From: Kmv42 sp040757455
Lineage (GTDB): Bacteria > Nitrospirota > Thermodesulfovibrionia > Thermodesulfovibrionales > SM23-35
Length of the DNA: 16,105 nucleotides
Direction: 5' to 3'
NCBI GenBank assembly: GCA_040757455.1
Contig: JBFLXE010000055.1
Coordinates: 1-16,105, forward strand
Position 1 is the first letter of the stretch; the number at the start of each line of letters is the position of its first letter. The position numbers and the translations under genes are program-made. Below are positions 12,510 to 16,105 of this stretch, piece by piece. The notes below the pieces were generated by a model. It was not told where the DNA came from. It was given only the letters and a program-made list of their open reading frames with translations, and ran no database searches.

Positions 12510-13424
12510 TTGAGCAAGCGAGATTATTTGAGGGTATGGGATCTGACATCCGAAGAAATAGACCTTCTTCTTAGGAGGGCTATTGAACTTAAATCGGGCA
12601 AAGATAAAGACAAGTGTCCCCTGATCGGGAAGAGTATAGGCCTGCTTTTTGAAAAGGCATCGACCAGAACGAGGGTGGCTTTCGAAGTCGGTATCTATCA
12701 ACTGGGAGGGCAGCCGATCTATATGAATGCTAAAGAGATACAGATAGGGAGGGGAGAGACAGTTCGAGATACCGCGCGAGTGCTTTCACGATATCTGAAT
12801 GCCCTCATCTTGAGGACTTTCGAGCACGATACAATTGATGAATTCGCACTTCATTCTTCTGTCCCTATAATCAACGGTCTCAGTGATCTTCATCATCCTT
12901 GCCAGGCACTTGCCGATCTGATGACGATTCTCGAAAAGAAAGGCCGGCTTGAGGGTATTAGATTGGCCTATGTCGGTGACGGCAATAATGTCGCAAATTC
13001 TCTTATTGAGGCCGCTTCGCGTATGGCAGTGAATATAGCTCTTGCCTGTCCTGAAGGCTTTGAACCAGACTCTGATGTCCTTGCTGAGGCGAAACGGTTC
13101 GCGAAAAATGAGGTCGTCCTTGTGAAAGACCCAAAAGAAGCCGCGCGGAATGCCGATGTTGTTTATACTGATGTCTGGGTTAGCATGGGGCAGGAGAAGA
13201 AGGCGGCAAAAAAGAAACCGAAATTCAAGAAGTACCAGCTGAACAACAGACTTCTCTCATATGCAAGTTCGGATGCCATTGTGCTCCATTGTCTGCCTGC
13301 CCACAGGGGGGAAGAAATAACTGATGAGGTAATAGACGGCCCCCGCAGCGTCGTGTTTGATCAGGCTGAAAACAGACTTCATACGCAAAAAGCGCTTCTT
13401 GAATTTCTTCTGACCCCGCAGTAG
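12510..13424 (+). CDS. argF: Ornithine carbamoyltransferase
   Basis: ArgF makes citrulline from ornithine and carbamoyl phosphate. The 304-residue protein carries all signature motifs: carbamoyl-phosphate binding FEKASTRTRVAFE (STRTR at 51-55), LRTFEH (101-106) and HPCQALAD (129-136). VGDGNNVANS (155-164) follows, with DVWVSMGQE and the ornithine-binding HCLPAHRGEEI (260-270). The stretch 229-241 (EKKAAKKKPKFKK) is very lysine-rich, but the length is normal. The start is TTG 12510, giving MSKRDYLRVWDLTSEEI; no strong ribosome site is seen, so coupling to argD is likely. argG or argH does not follow. Confidence 0.95.
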   Translation: MSKRDYLRVWDLTSEEIDLLLRRAIELKSGKDKDKCPLIGKSIGLLFEKASTRTRVAFEVGIYQLGGQPIYMNAKEIQIGRGETVRDTARVLSRYLNALILRTFEHDTIDEFALHSSVPIINGLSDLHHPCQALADLMTILEKKGRLEGIRLAYVGDGNNVANSLIEAASRMAVNIALACPEGFEPDSDVLAEAKRFAKNEVVLVKDPKEAARNADVVYTDVWVSMGQEKKAAKKKPKFKKYQLNNRLLSYASSDAIVLHCLPAHRGEEITDEVIDGPRSVVFDQAENRLHTQKALLEFLLTPQ

Positions 13425-13469
13425 AAATAACACCGGATTGATCTCAAGTGCATTTGAAGGTATCTTCGG

Positions 13470-14183
13470 GTGAAAAATAAGATAATCGTTCTCGCAATTT
13501 TCGGTATTGCCATGGGATTTCTGGAGGCAGCGGTGGTCGTTTACCTGCGACAGTTATACTATCCTGAGGGTTTTGCATTTCCATTAAAACAGATGGCTCT
13601 TCAGGAGCTTTCGATTGAATATCTGCGTGAGATTTCAACCATAACAATGCTTGTCTCCATTGGTATCTTAAGCGGCAGGAATTTCTACGATCGTTTTTCA
13701 TATTTTGTTGTCTCCTTTGGCATCTGGGACATTTTTTATTACGTATGGCTGAAGTTGTTGCTCGACTGGCCCGAGTCTTTGCTCACATGGGATATCCTTT
13801 TTCTCGTACCCATTATATGGGCGGGTCCTGTCTTGGCACCCCTCATTTGTGCAGCAACGATGATTGTCATCGGAGGGGTCACACTCTATCTCCTTAAGAG
13901 GAGATACCCTGTAAGGATCATGACCTCTGAGGCGTTGTTGCTGCTTACAGGGGCTTTTGTCATCTTTCTCGCATTTGTCTGGAACTACGCGGCGATAATA
14001 ATCCATGGAGGTTTTATCACAGAAATATTCTCACTGGGATCGAATCCGGATTTTCATAGAGAAGTGTCTCGTTACGTACCGTCTTCATTCAAATGGACTC
14101 TCTTTGCTTTCGGAGAAACACTGTTTCTTTGCTTTCTGGTCATATTTGTGAAGAGAGTCAGGTCACGCCCTCGATATAAATAA
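13470..14183 (+). CDS. Polytopic membrane protein of unknown function
   Basis: I do not recognise the family. The 237-residue protein has about six to seven membrane segments, near 4-26, 57-69, 78-98, 107-142 (probably two), 152-178 and 209-228. The first contains GIAMGFLEAAVVVYLRQLYYPEGF, where Gly16, Glu19 and the aromatic YYPEGF stretch look conserved-like. The SSFKWTLFAFGETLF region before the last segment also has charged residues in the membrane plane. The C-terminal end is basic (KRVRSRPRYK), suggesting a cytoplasmic tail. The start is GTG 13470 with GAAGGT 8 bases upstream. It follows argF by 45 bases and could be co-transcribed, but nothing links it to arginine. Confidence 0.65.
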   Translation: MKNKIIVLAIFGIAMGFLEAAVVVYLRQLYYPEGFAFPLKQMALQELSIEYLREISTITMLVSIGILSGRNFYDRFSYFVVSFGIWDIFYYVWLKLLLDWPESLLTWDILFLVPIIWAGPVLAPLICAATMIVIGGVTLYLLKRRYPVRIMTSEALLLLTGAFVIFLAFVWNYAAIIIHGGFITEIFSLGSNPDFHREVSRYVPSSFKWTLFAFGETLFLCFLVIFVKRVRSRPRYK

Positions 14184-14213
14184 TACCTGAAAGCGTTCAA
14201 CTCTCTGGCCCGT

Positions 14214-14257
14214 TATAATATTATTATAATATTATAATGTGTATAATTGAATATAAT
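14214..14257. repeat. AT-rich tract with five TATAAT hexamers
   Basis: TATAAT begins at 14214, 14225, 14233, 14242 and 14252, within 44 bases made almost only of A and T. The tract sits between the ends of two convergent genes (stops at 14183 and 14263), where promoters are not expected. It may be a simple-sequence expansion, a bidirectional terminator-like or easily melted region. No GC hairpin accompanies it. Confidence 0.8.
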
Positions 14258-14262
14258 TGACG

Positions 14263-14787
14263 TCACCGGAGTTTTACAATAGCGGAAAACAGGATCAGGA
14301 AAAAAGTTATCTGGATTAACCAGCCTATTATGCAGACCGCGACCGCGCGGAGCGTACTTTTATAGTCGAGAGCCTGTCTGACGGCAATGACCATGGCCAC
14401 GAGCATCCAGACGGATGCACCAAACATCACTATGCCTGTCAATCCGGGTATTATGCCCAGCACTCTGATCAGGCCCGGCGAACTTGAAAATCCGATAGTT
14501 CGCAATAGTTCACTGGGAGTAGCTCTCGTTTGCTCTTCCGGCAATAATTTGGTGCCTATAAAATATGTGAGATAAGCCCATATAAACCAGCCGATAAGCG
14601 CGCCGGTTGTAGATATCAGAATTCCGCCCAAGCCCCCTTTTTGTAACGCGCCGATTCCTGCTGCGATACTCGAAAGAAATACGACCGCCATAGCTTGTCC
14701 CAATGCTTGAGTGTCAGCCTCGACTTCTTCATAAAGATGGATGTCCAATCTGGCGGCCCGGATTATTCTGTCTTTAAAACTGGACAT
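14263..14787 (-). CDS. Yip1-like membrane protein
   Basis: From ATG 14787 the protein has 174 residues. It begins with an amphipathic cytoplasmic stretch (MSSFKDRIIRAARLDIHLYEEVEADTQALGQ), then hydrophobic segments at about 31-47, 53-80, 105-120, 121-138 and 148-171. The layout and motifs such as GWFIWAYLTYFIGTKLLPEEQT and the SPGLIRVLGIIPGL turn fit the YIP1 family (PF04893), small polytopic proteins whose bacterial role is unknown. AAGGAGG lies 6 bases before ATG 14787; the TTG at 14793 abuts that sequence and is excluded. It converges with the preceding membrane gene and diverges from the small gene at 14939. Confidence 0.7.
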   Translation of the reverse strand: MSSFKDRIIRAARLDIHLYEEVEADTQALGQAMAVVFLSSIAAGIGALQKGGLGGILISTTGALIGWFIWAYLTYFIGTKLLPEEQTRATPSELLRTIGFSSSPGLIRVLGIIPGLTGIVMFGASVWMLVAMVIAVRQALDYKSTLRAVAVCIIGWLIQITFFLILFSAIVKLR

Positions 14788-14793
14788 GTACAA

Positions 14794-14800
14794 CCTCCTT
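14794..14800 (-). promoter_or_regulatory. Ribosome binding site of the Yip1-like gene
   Basis: AAGGAGG reads on the minus strand with a 6-base gap to ATG 14787 and decides that start over TTG 14793. Further upstream TATAAT (14822-14817), in the context GCGGTATAATT, is a probable -10 box. Confidence 0.7.
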
Positions 14801-14868
14801 TCAGAGAATTAAGACAATTATACCGCACGCACGCCCGACATCATGCATTTTGCGTGAATCGAATCTAT

Positions 14869-14898
14869 TTGATTTCACAAATTTTAAGAGTGTAAAAT
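14869..14898 (+). promoter_or_regulatory. Promoter of the small gene at 14939
   Basis: TTGATT (14869-14874), an 18-bp spacer and TAAAAT (14893-14898) form a moderate sigma70-like promoter. The leader would be about 35 bases. Position and spacing are the only evidence. Confidence 0.4.
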
Positions 14899-14938
14899 TA
14901 TAAATAATTAGTCTTCAGGGCACGCAGATTGGAATATT

Positions 14939-15235
14939 GTGGAAGAAATAGATGAATTAATCAGGCATTATAACCTTGAACAAGACGCGGAACATGTTAT
15001 TATTCCTTTTACTGACAAAAATGGAGGGAAGAAACGCTGCTATTTACTGAAGAGAAGGTTTATCAGGATCGTGTATGCGGAGGATTATTATGTTGACTAC
15101 CCCCTCCAGGATGCGATAGAAGCAACCGTGAGATATCCGGAACTATTGTTGAGCGAGGCGCTCTATTTAACATATAAAGAGGCCCGTCGAAATCTTTCCG
15201 AGTCCAGCCTTAATAAGACAGACATTGTCGGGTAG
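14939..15235 (+). CDS. Small hypothetical protein
   Basis: I do not recognise this 98-residue protein. It is hydrophilic, with no signal peptide or membrane segment. A short acidic helix (MEEIDELIRHYNLEQDAEH) is followed by probable beta strands (HVIIPFTDKNGGKKRCYLLKRRFIRIVYAEDYY) and a helical tail (QDAIEATVRYPELLLSEALYLTYKEARRNL). This could be a small alpha/beta fold. The start is GTG 14939, with only GGAAT as a weak ribosome site. It is flanked by non-coding stretches of about 150 and 127 bases that look like promoters, and its codon choice resembles the neighbours, so it is probably real. Confidence 0.6.
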   Translation: MEEIDELIRHYNLEQDAEHVIIPFTDKNGGKKRCYLLKRRFIRIVYAEDYYVDYPLQDAIEATVRYPELLLSEALYLTYKEARRNLSESSLNKTDIVG

Positions 15236-15299
15236 GGCCTGAACTTTAGTTTTAAAATTTTTTAATACCTTTTTTCTAATTATTTGAACTATGCGTTAA

Positions 15300-15328
15300 T
15301 TGTTTTTTCCACCATTTTTCGCTATAAA
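15300..15328 (+). promoter_or_regulatory. Possible promoter of the DUF5658 gene
   Basis: TTGTTT (15300-15305), a 17-bp spacer and TATAAA (15323-15328) lie in the AT-rich 127-base gap before the gene. The leader would be about 28 bases, without a visible Shine-Dalgarno sequence. Confidence 0.4.
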
Positions 15329-15362
15329 ACATATAGATGATTTAATTCTTTCCTTGTAAAAA

Positions 15363-15842
15363 ATGAAAAGCCCGAATATCAACAGACGTACTGTCCCTGA
15401 CAGGCGCAAGAAGTCAACACCGCTCATGAGTAAATATACCTTTTTGGGGGGGCGGAGAAAGTTCACCCGGAGAAGCGATGACCGGGATAGATTTTATTTC
15501 ATGGATCGCTACAGTGCAAAATTATTTGTTGTGCTTCTTTTTCTGTTGGTTCTAAGCTTGCTCGATGCTTTTTTTACCTTATTACTTATGCAGGAAAGAA
15601 ACGTTATTGAAATCAATCCTTTTATGGCGACACTTTTGCAAAGCGGCGTCACGCCTTTCATCGTAATCAAATTTATGATTACTTCAATTGCGCTTTTTGT
15701 ATTCTGCCTGTGCAAAAATTTTGTTGTCACCAGAGTTTTTTTGGGTCTGGTCATCTTCGTCTATCTTACAGTCATTCTGTATGAGGTGCTGATAATGTAC
15801 ACGATTCCTTCCGGGGTTTTCGTCCTTTCGTTTTCGCGCTAG
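15363..15842 (+). CDS. DUF5658-type membrane protein with Arg-rich N-terminus
   Basis: The 159-residue protein has two parts. Residues 1-48 are strongly basic with paired arginines (NRRTVPDRRKKS, GGRRKFTRRSDDRDR). Residues 52-158 carry about three membrane segments (52-76, 98-117, 120-147). The DUF5658 (PF18902) pattern is visible: LSLLDAFFTLLLM (64-76), VIEINPFMATLL (81-92) and a membrane-entry Lys103 in FIVIKFMI. The basic N-terminus would face the cytoplasm and may bind acidic lipids, nucleic acid or nucleotides; its function is unknown. No ribosome site is obvious at ATG 15363; ATG 15426, inside the basic region, is an alternative. Confidence 0.7.
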   Translation: MKSPNINRRTVPDRRKKSTPLMSKYTFLGGRRKFTRRSDDRDRFYFMDRYSAKLFVVLLFLLVLSLLDAFFTLLLMQERNVIEINPFMATLLQSGVTPFIVIKFMITSIALFVFCLCKNFVVTRVFLGLVIFVYLTVILYEVLIMYTIPSGVFVLSFSR

Positions 15843-15893
15843 CGACAGGCGGATAAGATACTGCAAAAATAGACTTGTCCAAATGAGAAAATT

Positions 15894-16105
15894 AATATGG
15901 CTGGACACCTCATAAACACAATGAATCGACATAAATATTTATATGGCAAACCTCTTCATGGTTCGACAGGCTCACCATGACAGGCTCACCATGACAGGCT
16001 CACCATGACACCTGGATAATGCTCAGATATCCGAATACGGATATTCTTACGTGGATTAATTTTACAAGGTGTCGTCATTGTGTTTCTTCGGCATCCAGCC
16101 ATATT
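15894..16105. mobile_element. MITE-like element with imperfect terminal inverted repeats
   Basis: The left end (15894-15924) and right end (16075-16105) are inverted copies. AATATGGCTGGA matches TCCAGCCATATT exactly (12 bp). After 8 bases with only partial matches, AAACACAATGA matches TCATTGTGTTT exactly (11 bp). In all 26 of 31 positions pair, and a further CGACA block matches with a 2-base shift. The 150-base interior has no gene; it holds a tandem 14-bp repeat and a small hairpin (ATATCCG-AATA-CGGATAT, 16027-16044). The size and structure fit a non-autonomous miniature transposable element. The window ends at the right repeat, so the outer boundary and any target duplication cannot be seen. 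Confidence 0.6.
15957..16008. repeat. CATGG...CCATG family repeat with three tandem 14-bp units
   Basis: CAGGCTCACCATGA occurs three times without a gap at 15967-15980, 15981-15994 and 15995-16008. The first unit belongs to a longer motif beginning CATGGTTCGA at 15957 and ending CCATG at 15979, with 5-bp complementary ends. From general knowledge, this 23-bp motif is a common interspersed repeat in genomes of uncultured bacteria and is often mistranslated as a short spurious peptide. Here its 3' part has expanded in tandem. Confidence 0.85.

Noticed and set aside
13195..13235. Lysine-rich stretch of ArgF as a possible insertion
   Set aside because: The length between flanking motifs equals that of ordinary ornithine carbamoyltransferases, so it is a composition quirk, not an insertion.
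9387..15882. GGACAAGTCT shared between the rplS-rnhB spacer and the region before the MITE-like element (opposite strands)
   Set aside because: A 10-base match is expected many times by chance in 16 kb compared with itself.
15957..16008. CRISPR-like array
   Set aside because: The 14-bp units abut with no spacers, and there are only three, so this is a simple tandem repeat.

Overview
This is a stretch of bacterial chromosome with roughly 45% GC by eye. It has a conserved housekeeping core flanked by accessory genes. The lipoprotein-type ZnuA, the ribosomal block (rpsP, KH-domain gene, trmD, rplS, rnhB), an argD-argF pair and a 23-bp CATGG...CCATG repeat family seen widely in uncultured lineages suggest a Gram-negative bacterium of the Desulfobacterota/Nitrospirota type. 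That placement is inference; no 16S or other taxonomic marker was compared.

Layout. 1-840: a RelBE/ParDE-type toxin-antitoxin pair with a palindromic operator inside its promoter. The toxin is cut five codons short by an in-frame TGA, and an attC-like segment follows it. 840-2815: three unrelated accessory genes, namely a Cys-rich DUF3795 protein, a secreted matrixin-like metalloprotease with its own terminator, and a triple zinc-ribbon protein. 2821-5650: a pentapeptide-repeat gene on the minus strand diverges from pheT. Their promoters share overlapping -35 boxes and both appear to start transcription within a few bases of the start codon. PheT stands without pheS and lacks the tRNA-binding B2/OB domain. 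5677-8720: a zinc-uptake operon (Fur-family regulator, znuA, znuC, znuB) behind a perfect 19-bp 7-1-7-type Fur/Zur box. 8743-11166: on the minus strand, rpsP, khpA, trmD, rplS and rnhB, with rimM missing from its usual slot before trmD. 11298-13424: argD and argF (ornithine/citrulline steps of arginine synthesis), divergent from rpsP. 13470-15842: two membrane proteins of unknown role (one Yip1-like), a small unknown protein and a DUF5658 membrane protein. 15894-16105: a MITE-like element with about 31-bp imperfect terminal inverted repeats. It contains three tandem copies of a 14-bp unit of the CATGG/CCATG repeat family, and the window ends exactly at the right-hand repeat.

How the genes work together. 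Zur most likely senses zinc and represses itself with znuACB. The rpsP block supplies translation and RNA-processing functions. ArgD and ArgF act in one pathway. Several genes (antitoxin, pentapeptide protein, pheT, argD) have no Shine-Dalgarno sequence, and a sigma70-like -10 box ends 6-11 bases before the start codon. Others (DUF3795 gene, matrixin, zinc-ribbon, znuA, rplS, khpA, rpsP, yip1-like) have clear Shine-Dalgarno sequences. The organism therefore seems to mix leaderless and leadered mRNAs.

The most unusual items are the B2-less orphan PheT, the divergent leaderless promoter pair, the nonsense-truncated toxin, the missing rimM, the Glu169 in TrmD and the terminal MITE-like element. 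I see no clearly new multi-gene defence or biosynthetic system.
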